NCBI RefSeq assembly: GCF_000372725.1 | Contig: NW_005194814.1 | Coordinates: forward strand, 159,489 to 223,488 | Source of the DNA: Emiliania huxleyi CCMP1516 | Taxonomy: Eukaryota > Haptophyta > Isochrysidales > Noelaerhabdaceae | DNA: 64,000 nt | Reading direction: 5' to 3' | Shown here: one piece after another, positions 20,834-32,295 of the stretch | How positions within the stretch are numbered: position 1 is the first letter of the stretch | How the letters are laid out: each line of letters begins with the position of its first letter | Translations under genes and position numbers: made by a program | The notes under the pieces: model-generated | Database searches by the model: none | Told to the model about the DNA's origin: nothing | What the model saw: the letters and a program-made list of their open reading frames with translations, nothing else

Positions 20834-21646
20834 TCACCAGTGCGGCGGCCCCGCCCGCTCCCGAAGGCCGGTCCCTCTGCGTTGAACGACTGCGCCGTGC
20901 GCCCCCCGCCGCGCCCGCGCAACATGGCAGCTCCTCTGCTCGATGAGGCTGCGAGGGTCGGCTGCATCGGCGCTGTACCCACCCCCGGAGTGCTCGTGCA
21001 CCACGCCACGGAATGAGCAGTTGGTCACGCCGACCCACCGCAGCAGCTGGTTGAAGGCGGCGGTGGAGAAGTCTTCAAGGGGGAGATGGAAAGTGGGCCG
21101 GCCTGTCGCGTTGACCGCCTCCAGCATCGCCCGTGTGGCCTCGTCGATGCCCTGGTTTGGGGAGGCCCAGCCCGCAGCCGCCCTCGCAGAGCCGTTCCAC
21201 GAGTGCCACCCGGACGCCGCCTGCCCGCTCGTATCCCTCCTGTAGCTGACTACGAAGCGCACGCCCGGGAGCAGCGCGACGGCCCCCAGCACAGACCGCT
21301 CCCAGCGCACCTCCTTGAAGCCGCGGATGAGGGGGCGGTGCTTTGTCTTGTCGTGCGGGGCGAGGCGGAGCACGACCGAGCAGAGCGCATCGCGCACCTC
21401 TTCGCCGTTCACTCCGTACCACGGGCTGCGGCTGCTGCCGCTGTACCCTTTGAAGTTGAGGTGCTTGAGCTTGGAGAGGGGCGCCTGGTGGCGGGTGAGG
21501 ACATAAGCGAGAGGGTTCATCATGCCGTAGTTCTCTCCGGAGATTTGTATCTGCGGCACGGTATTGAGCATCGAGAGGATGGTCGTCGAGCCGGAGCGGC
21601 CCGTGCCGAGGATGACCAGCCACGAGTGCGAGGCGCACTCGTGCAT
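20834..21646 (-). CDS. Sulfotransferase family protein
   Basis: Intronless, 270 residues from the ATG at 21646 (an upstream in-frame ATG at 21730 would add 28 basic residues). The P-loop-like 5'-phosphosulfate motif WLVILGTGRSGSTTI is at residues ~7-22, and the 3'-phosphate motif RFVVSYRRDTSGQAASG about 120 residues later. This is the order and spacing of PAPS-dependent sulfotransferases. PLEDF...LLRWVG near residues 200-215 is the usual late helix. It probably transfers sulfate to a carbohydrate or other surface molecule, perhaps in the Golgi, although a signal anchor is not obvious. The first in-frame start after the stop is ambiguous. Confidence 0.82.
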   Translation of the reverse strand: MHECASHSWLVILGTGRSGSTTILSMLNTVPQIQISGENYGMMNPLAYVLTRHQAPLSKLKHLNFKGYSGSSRSPWYGVNGEEVRDALCSVVLRLAPHDKTKHRPLIRGFKEVRWERSVLGAVALLPGVRFVVSYRRDTSGQAASGWHSWNGSARAAAGWASPNQGIDEATRAMLEAVNATGRPTFHLPLEDFSTAAFNQLLRWVGVTNCSFRGVVHEHSGGGYSADAADPRSLIEQRSCHVARARRGAHGAVVQRRGTGLRERAGPPHW

Positions 21647-21890
21647 GACGCGGGCGCGAGTCGTGCGAGTCACACGGCCGACGAGATGGCCCGTCGGCGC
21701 CCGCCGTGTGTTTTCGAGTGTGTTTCTCACTCGACCTAGGTCGACCCGGGCGCGTTAAGAAAAACTTCTTTTGCGCGCCAGTCGTGCCTAGTAAATTCCG
21801 CAAAATTTCTTTTGTCGCACAATGTGTGCGCAGTGTTGTTCGAGGAGTCCTGGTTGCTCCTCGGGCCCACTAGGAACTTCCTAGCCTCTT

Positions 21891-24517
21891 ATGCGGGCTA
21901 AGTCGCTCGCGTGGGCGGATGCAGCCCACCGTGCCGAGGGAGCGCTCCTCAATGGAAATGTCAACGGTGCGCTGCGCGCTCTCGACGAGACGGCGAGAAA
22001 CTCGCGGCGCAGCGACGACGAGGTCCGCGCGCTATACAGCCGGCTGATGAGAGTCGGCAGGGATAGCACCGATGCGCCGGCGGGCGCTGTCGCGCGGCTC
22101 CACGAGCACATGCAGCAAGCCGCAGGCGTGGGCCCTTCGCCGGCGACGGTCCACCTCGAGGTGGCGGCGGAGGTGCGGCGGGGCCGCCTCGAGGGCGCAC
22201 TAGCTCTCCTCGCAGCCGTGGCTAGCGGAGGCCTCGTAGCGCCGAGCACTGGCTCGTTCGATCTGATCGTTCATGCTGCTGCCGCTCGCCGCAACCGCCT
22301 GCTCGCGTGGCACGCGTACCGCGCCCTACGCCGGGCGAAGCTGACGCCCTCCGCCCACACGCTTAACGCTCTGATGAAGGCGGAGACGCGCGCACGCAGG
22401 TGCGAGACCCTCGCGAGGCGCACACGGGGCACACAGACTCTCCGACGCGCCCTGTCCGCGGCCAGGCCTCAGGCGGCGCTCCGCCTCTTTGCGCGCGCAG
22501 ACGCGGTGCCCGCTCGCGGCTGGGTCGGCTCCCCGCCAGACGGGTGGTCGCTTGTGGGCGCGATGGCGGCGGCGGCGGCGGCGGACGAGCCGGAGTCCGT
22601 CTCGCTCTTCTTCGAGCGGCTGCTGCGCTCCTCCTCAGACGAGGCAGAGGACGGCGGCAACGGTGGCGACGTTGGCGGCGGCGGCGGCCGCGGCGGCGGC
22701 GACGGCCCTTCACAGAGTGTCGCAGCGTGGAACATGGCTCTGCGCGCGCGGCTGCAGTGCGGCGATCGGGCGGGCGCGGTGCGCTGCGCACTCGTCAACG
22801 CTCTGCACATCACGCTCAACGGCCACCGCAACCGTGTCACGCCCCCCGCCGCAATCGTGTCACGCTAGGTGCGCTTGTACGGCGAGATGCGATCCGCCGC
22901 CCTCGAGCCGGCTTCGGGCGTCGTTGCGCCGCGACCCGCCACCGACACCCTCAACACTCTGCTGGCCGGCTTTGGCGGGAGCGGCGACGGCGGCGCTGCG
23001 GGCAGGCCACCGCCGAGCGAGTGGCGGTGGCTGCTCAGCGACATGGGCAAGTTGGGCGTGGCTCCGGACAAGTTCACTCTCGCGACGCTGCTCCGGCTGC
23101 AGACCGACCTCCGCCGCACGCGCGACGTCTGGCGGTGGGGCCGCGGCCGGAGGGTGCGCAGGGACGCGCGCACGTGGCACCACCTGATCGAGGCGAGATG
23201 AGCCGAGATGAGCCGAGATGAGCCGAGATGAGCCGAGATGAGCCGAGATGAGCCGTGGCACCGCCTGCTAGCCTCCGGTGTAGTGAGAGGCCGCGCGGAG
23301 GCCTCCCTCGGACTCCACTCCCAGCCTTGTCTACGCCCGCACGCAGGCGTACATCGAGTTTGGCAAGCCGGGCGCCGCGCCCCGCCTGCTCGGCGCCATG
23401 GCGGCCGACGGGGCGCGGCACGGCTGGGGCTGGCACGCGAGCGGCGCGCGCTCGAACAACCTCTACCTGCGCTCGCTGCTTGCGGCGGGTGAGCCCGCCG
23501 CCGCCACGGCCCACTTCGAGCGCTGGTCAGCCGTGACGAGCGGCGAGCCCCTCGCGCCGTCGCTGCCGGCCGCCCGCTGGCGCCGCCCCGCCTCTAGATG
23601 CCGAGAACGCACTCTGGTGGCTGCACTCCCACGAGGCTGCACGAGAGGCTGGGCGAGAGGCTGCACTCCCACGAGGCTCTGGAGGCGCTGCACGAGACCG
23701 CATTCCCACACCCCCGTCCCCTTCCCTCCTGCCCCAGGCTCCGCACTCCGCCGAGCGAGCCGCCAGACGCGCACTCGTACTCGATCGCGCTGACGGCGGT
23801 GCGCGCGGCGGCTCTGGCAGCGGACGAGGGCTCGGCTGAGCGCGGCCGCGGCGGCGCGGCGGCGCGGCGGGAGCGGCGCGAGAGCGCGGCCAGGCTGCTG
23901 CAGCGGGGCGTGGAGGCGGGCACCTTTGGCGGAGCCGGCGCCTCTCCGTCGGGCGCCGTCGCTCACTCGGCCATCACGGCGTGCGGAGGCGACGTCGCGG
24001 GCGCGATCTCCCTCTGGCGGGAGATCCGGCCGCTCCTCCGCTCATGGCGCCGCGAGGCCTCTGGCGGCGCAGAGGAGGAGGCGGCGGCGGAGGCGGAGCG
24101 GGCGGCGGCTCACGCCCTCCTGCGAGTGTGCGGCATCGGCGGACCTAACCGACGCGGCGAAGACGTCGCGTGGACTGTCGGGTGACGCGTGCCCGACGTG
24201 CCCCCGCAGGCGGCCGGCCCGACGAGGCGCTGCGCGTCGCCTTTGCGCTGCGGCAGGACGGGCTCGAGCCGGACCGCGCTTGCTTCAGCGCCTACACAAA
24301 CGGCAAGGCGTCGGCGCGAAAGACTCGAGCCGCGCCGCGCCGCGCCGCGCCGGTTGTGCGGCTGAGCGACGTCGCGCGGCTCGCGGCGCCGGGCTACGAG
24401 AGGCTGCTGCGGCTCGAGTGCTGCCCAGAGACGGTGGGCGGAGGCAAGCCGCTCAAGATCCGGATCCAGCTCACGGCGCCAGAGGAGCATCAGCAGGAGG
24501 GGGTCGTGGGAGGCTGA
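21891..24517 (+). CDS. Pentatricopeptide repeat (PPR) protein
   Basis: Six exons rebuilt: 21891-22399, 22466-22778, 22869-23192, 23347-23579, 23738-24138, 24210-24517, giving 695 residues. Introns 1-2 are GT-AG, 3-5 GC-AG. Helix-turn-helix repeats of about 35 residues recur, for example FDLIVHAAAARRNRLLAWHA-YRALRRAKLTPSAHTLNALM and WRWLLSDMGKLGVAPDKFTLATLL. PPR proteins bind organelle RNA and act in its processing. An N-terminal transit peptide is not clear. The second intron is exactly framed by GGTGCGCT at both ends. A long Gly run (about residues 240-260) sits inside the repeats. The C-terminal ~60 residues (ECCPETVGGGKPLKIRIQL) are not PPR-like. Small additional introns cannot be excluded. 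Confidence 0.8.
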
Positions 24518-24610
24518 TTGTAAGTGCGCCGACACGCCAGTTGTATTCAACATTCACACGGGAGACCATGATCTGAGTGGAGTCGCCGGGTAAAGTAGAC
24601 CATGATTTGA

Positions 24611-24720
24611 GTGAGTCGCCGGGTCGTCAGCCGCGCGCAGGCGCTCTTCCGCGTGGCCGGGCGCGAGCAGCGGCAGCCGCCGGCGTCGCAGCCGGGCCGC
24701 GAGCAGGAGGAGGCGCAACC

Positions 24721-24774
<54 letters not shown>

Positions 24775-24970
24775 GCAGCAGCAGCAGCAGCCGCGGGCCC
24801 AGCAGGACGGGTCCTCGGCGCTCGCGCGGTGGTCGACGTCGCTGCTGCAGGTGATGTCTCTGAGGCCATCGCCGCCGTCGCAGCCGGCTGGAGGAGCTAC
24901 TTCCGAGCCCGTGAATGGCGAGCAGCAGCAGCAGCCCGCATCCCGCATGGCATCCCGAAAGAGGCGATGA
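24611..24970 (+). CDS. Poly-Gln frame, uncertain gene
   Basis: A 119-residue frame: a basic start, about 20 glutamines from a CAG run (24721-24791), then SALARWSTSLLQVMSLRPS and a basic end (SRKRR). It begins under 100 bp after the PPR stop. It may be a short protein or simply a microsatellite in the 3' flank. Confidence 0.3.
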
Positions 24971-25726
24971 GTGGCGGTCGCGGCGGTGTATATGAGGTGG
25001 AGCGACCACCCACATGAACACGTCTTTACATGAAATGGCGTTACATGACATTTGCAAGCACATCCCGCCGACGAATCAGAGAGAGAGAGGTTTTTAGCAA
25101 TACCAGAGAAGTAGATTTTTCCCTTGATTTTCCGCCGCTCTTTTCCGTGTCAAGGCGGGAGCGACACATTTTCTGCTGCGAAGCTAAACTCTTCTCGGAC
25201 GGACGAAAGGAGTCTCGCCTGTCCTCCCTGCCGAAGAGGAGAGCAGACACAGGCGATTCAAAGGTCGCTGCTCCCTGAGACGGCACAGTCTGGCCGCAGC
25301 GACGCGTGCCGCGAGCGAGAGGCTGACTCGGAAGACACAGTCGAGGGCTAAAGACACTGTCGGCAAGCAGTCGGCGGCACTATCGAGTGGCTAAAGTGGC
25401 TGAAGGCCAAAGCCGCTGCTCCAGGGCGTCGAACGCGCGTCGAGCCGCAGCGGCATCCGACCGATGGTGATGCTCGGCGGCGCCGGTGGCGCCTACAGAG
25501 ACTTCTTCCACCCGGAGAATGACGACGCCCTCTCGGTGCGAGCACTCTGTGATCAGACCGCTGAGCTCGGTGCGATGCTCTATAGCTCGATGCTGCGACG
25601 CTGCGGCGTACGGTCACCGATGCTGATAGCTGAGGCAAGGTACCGAAGCCGAAGTGTCCGGCGCAAAGTTGCGGATTTGCAGTAGGGCCTGCTTTGTACC
25701 ACTGCGCGGAGGTTGTACCACTGCCC
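24971..25726. other. Intergenic, no supported gene
   Basis: Mixed composition, with a purine-rich patch at 25075-25095 and short frames on both strands. The frame at 25464-25685 is open but shows no known motif. Confidence 0.45.
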
Positions 25727-26197
25727 CTCCGAGCCCTCCGGGCACTCCATCCCTCATGACCCCTCCCGAGCCCTCCCGAGCCCTCCAGCGCCACCCTCGT
25801 GCCTCTCTGCCCTCCGAGCCCTCCGAGCCCTCCGAGCTCTCCACCCCTCCCGAGCCCCACCCCTCGCGCTAGTGACCCTCTTGCCGGACGACACCCTCCG
25901 AGCCCTCCAAGCCCTCCAAGCCCCCCGAGCCCTCCAGACCCCTCCATCCGCACAGCCCCTCCGGCCCCTCTAGCCCCCTCCGACCCCTCCAGCCCTCTCT
26001 AGCCCTCTGGACCCCTCCTACGCCTCGCTTTTGGCCAGCCCTCCAAGCCCCCACCCCTCCTGGGCCCTGCCGCCTGACACCTCTATCGGTGGAGGGCTTT
26101 AGGTCACGGTCCGCACTCCCGCCCTCCTGACCCCTCCACACCCCTACAGCGGCACCCCTACCCCTCCCGCCGTTTTAGGGCCTGCCCACCCGCACTC
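25727..26197. mobile_element. 5'-truncated copy of the CATAGCGGG hAT-like family
   Basis: The right half matches the elements at 6130-7050 and 59437-61425: CTCCGAGCCCTCC units, GACACCTCTATCGGTGGAGG, then CCGCCGTTTTAGGGCCTG and the terminal CCCACCCGCACTC at 26197. The left terminus and left half are absent, so it is a fossil. It sits 320 bp before the glutamine synthetase start and may have shaped that gene's 5' region. Confidence 0.8.
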
Positions 26198-26519
26198 GAT
26201 GGTCGTCGTCGTACGTGTTTCGAGATCTGCTATGAGGCTGACACCGGCACCAGCCCCGAGAGCGAGACGCGCGACAGCGGACAGGAGATCCACGCGGTAT
26301 GGGTGGACGCGAGACAGATGACGACGACAAGCGAAGATGAGCGATACACAGACACACAAACTCAAAGACTGGTCCCGCCCTCTCCAAAAGAAAACATGCT
26401 TCTCCGGCGTTCTCCGTGTCTTCGTGGGTAAGGTCGAAGGGGGGACAAACTTGCACCTTCCCTTGGAGAAGCACGTCGCGTCTCGCAGTCTCCGCTCCCC
26501 ACCTTTCGCGCCCTCAACC

Positions 26520-27656
26520 ATGGCAGGCATGCCCCCGTACACCAAGTGTGATCTGAGCATCCAGGCCCGCTTCGCGGAGCTCCCCCAGGGCGGCAAGATA
26601 ATGGCTGAGTACATCTGGGTCGGCGGCAACGGTGAGCTCCGCTGCAAGACACGCACGCTCGAGGCCAAGGACGCCAAGGCCGCCCCCGCCGACCTGCCCA
26701 TCTGGAACTTCGATGGGTCTTCGACCGAGCAGGCGCCGGGCGACGACTCCGAGGTTCTCCTCAAGCCGTGCGCCGTCTACAAGGACCCCTTCCGCCCGGG
26801 GAGCGACAACATCCTTGTGCTTTGCGACTGCTACAAGCCCGACCCCGACGGCCCGCGCGGCCTCGGCGAGCCGATCCCGACCAACACGCGCGCCGAGTGC
26901 GAGAAGATCATGACCAAGATCAAGGCGGCCGAGCCCTGGTTCGGCATCGAGCAGGAGTACACCCTCTTCGAGCCCGACAAGAAGACGCCGTACGGCTGGC
27001 CCAAGAACGGGGAGCCCGGCCCGCAAGGGCCGTACTACTGCTCCATCGGCACCGAGAACGCCTTTGGCCGCGCGGTGTGCGAGGCGCACTACAAGGCGTG
27101 CCTCTACGCTGGCATCAACATCTCGGGCATCAACGGCGAGGTCATGCCCGGCCAGTGGGAATACCAGGTTGGCCCATGCACCGGCATCGAGTCGCCCGAC
27201 CAGTTGCTGGCCTCGCGCTACCTGCTCATCCGCGTGTGCGAGCAGTATGGCGTGGTGGTCTCCTTCGACCCGAAGCCCATCCCGGGCGACTGGAACGGCG
27301 CCGGCTGCCACACCAACGTGTCGACCAAGGAGATGCGCGCCGAGGGCGGGTACGAGGCCATCAAGAAGGCGATGGAGCGTCTGGGCGCCCCGGGCAAGCA
27401 GGAGGAGCACATCCAGGCATACGACCCCTCTGGTGGCCTCGACAACCAGCGCCGCCTGACGGGCGCGCACGAGACGGCCTCGTACAAGGAGTTCTCCTGG
27501 GGCGTCGCCAACCGCGGCTGCTCGGTCCGCATCCCGCGTATGACGGAGAAGGAGAAGAAGGGCTACTTCGAGGACCGCCGGCCCGCCTCTAACATGGACC
27601 CGTACATCGTCACGGGCAAGATCATGGAGACGACCGTGCTGCCCGACTTCCAATAG
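26520..27656 (+). CDS. GLN2: Glutamine synthetase, eukaryotic type II
   Basis: Intronless, 378 residues, close to the usual GSII length. It condenses glutamate and ammonia to glutamine with ATP. Clear family signatures: the N-terminal [19 protein letters not shown] region (ATP-side loop), the [10 protein letters not shown] start of the beta-grasp domain, [11 protein letters not shown] with the metal-binding glutamates, [17 protein letters not shown], and [11 protein letters not shown] with the metal-binding His. [10 protein letters not shown] (substrate Arg) and [18 protein letters not shown] complete the C-terminal domain. The ATG at 26520 in CAACCATGGC gives the standard start; an in-frame extension back to 26337 is poorer and would cross the 5' leader. 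No transit peptide, so a cytosolic form is likely. A long antisense frame opposite it is a codon-bias shadow. The symbol is generic for algal GSII. Confidence 0.96.
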   Translation: MAGMPPYTKCDLSIQARFAELPQGGKIMAEYIWVGGNGELRCKTRTLEAKDAKAAPADLPIWNFDGSSTEQAPGDDSEVLLKPCAVYKDPFRPGSDNILVLCDCYKPDPDGPRGLGEPIPTNTRAECEKIMTKIKAAEPWFGIEQEYTLFEPDKKTPYGWPKNGEPGPQGPYYCSIGTENAFGRAVCEAHYKACLYAGINISGINGEVMPGQWEYQVGPCTGIESPDQLLASRYLLIRVCEQYGVVVSFDPKPIPGDWNGAGCHTNVSTKEMRAEGGYEAIKKAMERLGAPGKQEEHIQAYDPSGGLDNQRRLTGAHETASYKEFSWGVANRGCSVRIPRMTEKEKKGYFEDRRPASNMDPYIVTGKIMETTVLPDFQ

Positions 27657-28368
27657 GGTGTTCGTAGCGCGCACCGCGTTATCTCCCCCTCTCCGCAGCG
27701 AGAGTGAAGTCGCCTTGAGAGTAGTCGCCCTGTGAAGGGCCGCGCTGGTCAGGTGCCTCAGGTCGGGTGATCGATCGCAGCAACTCCATGCAACTCGCAC
27801 TCTATCGCACTCACCTCTCTCACCTGAGTGTTAGCTCTGTTTTGTAGTCCTGCTAGTCTTGCGCATTGCTGCACGCGTGTGCAAATGCTAGATCGTAGAA
27901 GGGACCAAAGGATTTTTCGATATCGCTCTGCCGCTCCGCGCCGGTCCGTCCAGACCAGGACCACGCCCCCCGTCTCGCTCGCTCTCGGCTCTCGCGTCAC
28001 GCGTCACACATCGCGTCGGCTCAGAAGCGTGCGCACGGGGGTCGGGATCTGTGAAGTCGGAACACGGAAGAGCCTCGGGACCCTATCTTACAAAATAAAA
28101 ACGGAACAGCTCGGCTCTAAATATACCGCGTACTGTCTACTGTGGAAGACGGCACGGATGTAAAAAGCGAGGAGCACACACTCAGCAAGGGCCAATAAGT
28201 CCCCGCCCATGCGGTCTTCCGTTTGTGCAGGGTTCTTTCTTCTTTGTGTGGGGGTGGTCGGCGACTACGACGTACTACGGGCCGGTAGACTACGCGGCCG
28301 GGACCCCCGGCTGGCGGTGCCTCTGCGGAGTCTCCCTCTGCATCGCCCAAAACTAAACTGGGTAGCGG
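27657..28368. other. Convergent intergenic region
   Basis: Lies between the 3' ends of glutamine synthetase (+) and the dehydratase (-). An AAAATAAAAA word at about 28096 could serve 3'-end formation. No further gene seen. Confidence 0.5.
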
Positions 28369-31300
28369 CTAGTGGTTATCTCGCGCCAGCTGCTCTGCCA
28401 CCCGCTTGTACCTCGTCGCGAGCTCGAGGCAACCCCCCGTCTCCAGCTGGCCGACCGTTGCGCGGTAGATCTCCTGCCACGGCGTCTGGCTCGGCAGCGG
28501 CGGAGGGACGTGCTCCGCCCACCGCGCCTAAGGGTGAGGGGGGGGGGGAGGAGGGTCTCCCTTTGGGGGCGAGGTGCGTGCTCCGCCCGCCGCGCCGCTC
28601 TCTCCTCCCCGCCACCTCCATTCCTCTCTCCTCTCAGCCCTGCAGCCTCCCCGCTCTCTCCTCCCCTTCCCCCCCCCCCCGCCGCACCTCGAGCACAGCC
28701 GGAGTGATCTCTCCTCCGTCGGCGCAGCGGACCACGTCGAGCGACCCGGCGGCCACGTCAAGCCGCACGGTATCGCCCGTGCGCAGAATGGCGAGCGCCC
28801 CGCCGACGGCGGCCTCGGGCGACGCGTTGAGGATCGACGGCGACTCGCTCGTGCCTAACAACAGCTCGTGCCTAACAACAGCCGTGCTCCGCCGCTGCAG
28901 CGGCCGTGCTCCGCCGCCGAATCGGCCGCGCGGGCGCATTGAAGGCCAGAGCGACCTCCGAAGCGGCCGGCGGGCGCGGCATCTCGGCTGCATCTCGGCT
29001 GCATCTCGGCTGCATCTCGGCTGCATCTCGCGCCCGACTGGCGGCCGTCGCCGACGGTGGGCAGGTGCGCCACGCCTAGATCTCGGGTGATCTCGGGTGG
29101 TCTCGGGGTACTCTCGAGGACGTGGTAGGGCAAGTGGTCCACGCCGCGCGAGATGAGCGCGTCGGGCGGCTGCATGTTGACTACCTCCGCAGAGCCGGGG
29201 TAGCCGACCGGCCCGACGTACCGAATGAAGAGGATGCAATCCTGCTGACCAGAGTCATGTGAGGCGACCGGACCGTTGAGGACAGGAGGTGCCGGAGGAA
29301 GGGGGCGCGGTCCTCGTCGACGGCCAGCTCGGGGTCGTTGATCCTGCCGTGGTAGTCCTCGGGGCCCTCAAAGACGATCGCCCGCGCCTCCAGCACGCCC
29401 TCGCGCCTGCAGGGAGGCGCGGGGAAAGGGTGCGAGAAGGCCTCCAGAGGGAGCACGCCCCGAGGCCCTCGCGCCCCGCGCGCTGCAGGAAGCGCTTCGT
29501 GAAGTCTTCGGAGATGACGCACCTGTCTAGATGGTGGGGCAGAGTCGAGAGGTGCGGATGTCGGGAGGTGCGGAGAAGTGGAGGTACGGGGAGATGTCGG
29601 GGTGTCGGAGAGGCGACGCACGTCTTGAGCAGCGCAGAGTCGAAGAGGTTTCCTACAGGAGGCTCCGAGAGGGTCCGAGAAGGGGCCTCCTCCTGAGCAG
29701 CGCCGAAGCGACGAAGCTACCCGACACCACGCGGAAGCCTAAGGAGGGCGGCGCGGACGTGTCACGGTCGCGGGCAGAATGCGCCTCAACACCGACACGA
29801 GCGCGGAAGCCGGCGCGCGCGCGGAGCGGAGCTGCGGCGGTGCGGATGACGTCCTGAGGGAGAATGCGGCGGGATGTCAACAAGGGAACAGGTGCCAACG
29901 CAAGAGAGGGGCGGGGCCGGGCGGCGCTTCCTCGTCGAGCGAGCGCCGCGCGCCCACGTTCTCCGCCACGCTGCGCCCGGTCACCGTGAGGGGCGCCTAG
30001 CCTCAGCCATCGACTCGCGGATGAACGGAGAGGAGTGGTCGGCTTGCGCCCTGGCCGCAAGGGGGCGGCCCCGTCCAGCAGCCCGGCCGCGAGCAGCTCC
30101 CCCATGACTGCCGGCACGCCGCCCGCACGGTAGAAGGACTCGCAGAGAAACTGGCCCGACGGGATGACGTTGACGAGGAGGGGCAGGTCGTGCCTACCGC
30201 GCGGAGATCGGGGGGGGGTGGTGCTGGCGAGGCGAGGCGAGGTGTGGCGAGCGAGGGGGCGCGTCGTTCCCGTGCTCGTCCCAGTCGCGCACGGACAGCT
30301 CCGCCTGCGCATGCCGAGCGATGGCCTGCAGGAAGGTTCCAGGAAAGGTCTAGGAAAGGCCTTGGACATACAGCTCCGCCTGCGCAGGCCGAGCGATGGC
30401 CTGCAGGAAGGTTCCAGGAAAGGTCTAGGAAAGGCCTTGGGACATACAGCTCCGCCTGCGCAGCCGAGCGACGGCCTGCAGGTGCGGCGGCGCGTTGGTC
30501 GAGCCACCGATGGCGGTGTTGACCTGCGCAAGACGGGCGCGGTCAGCGGGACAGACTGGCATCTCCAAGGGACCTCCGGCGACGTCTCGCTCGCCCGGAT
30601 CGCGTTGAGGAAGGCGGGCCGCGTGAGGATGGCGGACGGGCGCAAATCCTCGTGCACCAGCCCGACGGCACGCTGCCCCGTCCGATAGGCGTACTGCGCG
30701 CGCTCGCGGTACGGCGCCGGCACCGCGGCGCAGCCTGGTGGCGATAGATGGCCTTGAAGAGCGGTCTAGGAGGTGTCCAGGAGGTGTCCAGGAGGTGTCC
30801 AGGAGGTGTCTAGGAGCTGCCTGGCAGCGACATGCCGAGCGCCTCTGCGAGCGCGTTCATGGTGGAGGCGGTGCCCATGGTGTTGCAGTGCCTGAGCGAC
30901 CGAGTCAGCAAACACTCAGTCCAGCCCGTTCCTCCGAGGCGGTGCCCGTGCGGCTGCACTGCCCCGGCGACGGCGCCGACGCGCACACGCGGTCCATAAA
31001 CTCGGAGTAGCCGATCTCGCCAGAGGAGAGGAGCCGCCTAAGGCGCCGACTCCCCAGTCCGCCCCCCTCCGCCCGTGGATGCTCTCGCCCGACGAGAGCG
31101 GCCTCGCCTCCCCTCCCAGATGACAGAGCCTGAGCCCGCCAGCTTTCCCTCCCACCAGCCGTCGAGCATCGGGCCGCCGGAGAGGACGATGGCGGGCAGG
31201 TCGGCGGTCGCGGCGGCCATGAGCAGGGCCGGCGTTGTCTTGTCGCAGCCTGTTGTCAGCACGACGCCGTCGAGCGGGTAACCGTGCAGCACCTGATGAG

Positions 31301-31793
31301 CTCATCAGCCGAGATCTACCCGAGATCAGACGCAGAGGTACAGTCGAGCGGGCAGCCGCGTCGGCACCTCGACGAGACTGAGGTACGAGAGGTTGCGGTC
31401 GAGCGCGGCGGTGGGCCGCCTGCCCGTCTCCTGGATAGGGTGGCACGGGAACTCGAAGGGCACACCGCCCGCGTCGCGAATTCCGTCACGCACTCGGCTC
31501 GCCAGCTCGACGTGGATCCGGTTGCACGGAGACAGGTCGGAGCCTGTTTGGGCGATGCCGATGAGCGGCCGCCCCGACTGGAGCTCCTCGCGCGTCAGGC
31601 CCCAGTTGAGGTAGCGCTCGATGTAGAGCGCGGTCATGCCCGGGTTCTCGGGGTTGTCGAACCACAGCTGTGAGCGCAGCTTGTGTGGAGGTCTGCTCGG
31701 ACCGCCTTCGGCAGCCTTGGACACCAATCCTCGGCAGAGCTGTCTCGGCGCACCGGTGGCGGCTGTAACTGTACGAGCGTGCCGCATGAGCAC
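28369..31793 (-). CDS. IlvD/Edd-family dehydratase (dihydroxy-acid dehydratase-like)
   Basis: A multi-exon minus-strand gene. The first nine exon starts are secure in frame: 31793-31368, 31292-31108, 31037-30963, 30891-30821, 30734-30595, 30523-30476, 30325-30276, 30193-30070, then from 29996. Intron 1 is GT-AG and introns 2-8 read GC-AG. Motifs follow the family in order: [48 protein letters not shown] (iron-sulfur Cys), [19 protein letters not shown] (second Cys), [90 protein letters not shown] and the C-terminal [17 protein letters not shown]. It dehydrates a dihydroxy-acid, either in branched-chain amino-acid synthesis or sugar-acid breakdown; the [15 protein letters not shown] start resembles the latter branch. 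A basic N-terminus suggests organelle targeting. Exons after 29996 contain further introns that I did not place exactly. Confidence 0.88.
30326..30475 (-). repeat. Intron made of two 75-bp tandem units
   Basis: Intron 6 of the dehydratase gene is exactly 2 x 75 bp. Read on the minus strand, each unit starts with a near copy of the first ~31 bp of the next exon (GCCATCGCTCGGC...GGCGGAGCTGT) and ends in CCTTCCTGCAG, a good acceptor. The donor is GCCGTC. So the exon start appears three times in a row, only the last copy being coding. Confidence 0.9.
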
Positions 31794-31840
31794 GGCAAGA
31801 CAAGAAGTGAATGGAGTCCACCCTTCTCCGACTGGCGCGG

Positions 31841-32295
31841 CTACCGTCGGGTACTTATTTTAAGAGCAGGTAAACAGCAATAGATCCGGGTGTAGTGCCG
31901 GATCAGTTCCTGGAGCCAGGGGGACCGATTCGCGCTTGCCAAGGGACCAATTGCTAGACACCCGGGCCGGGGGGGGGGGAGGGGGTACAGGGGGGCCCGC
32001 ACAGGTGGGCGAGCCAAACTCTGGCGGAGGCAGCCCGCTCACCCCCAGGCGCCCCTCGAACCGGAGGGTGGTCTGCCGCCGCTGCGCGGTCGGCGCGCCG
32101 AGCGCGGGAGACATATCAGCTTCGCGCCACAGGTGGGGGGACCGATTCTCAGCAAGTTTGGCAGCGCGGGCAGTGTGAAGGATCGATTGCTGTACAACGA
32201 GGGACCGATTCCGTGAGGGCTGGGTATCGATTAGGCCGCTTGAGGGCCGGATCTATTGCTGTTTACCTGCTCTTAAAATAAGTACCCGACGGTAG
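31841..32295. mobile_element. MITE with perfect 49-bp inverted repeats, 455 bp
   Basis: Positions 31841-31889 are the exact complement of 32247-32295. TA dinucleotides lie symmetrically near the tips (CTA|CCGTCGGG and CCCGACGG|TAG), so a TA-duplicating Tc1/mariner-type origin is plausible, with the true ends 2-3 bp inside. The interior has several GGACCGATT words and a G-run but no gene. It sits just 47 bp upstream of the dehydratase start codon, in its promoter. Confidence 0.85.

Noticed and set aside
26514-27800. 428-residue frame antisense to glutamine synthetase
   Set aside because: A mirror of a strongly biased GC3 coding sequence; no motif, and the sense strand is a certain gene.
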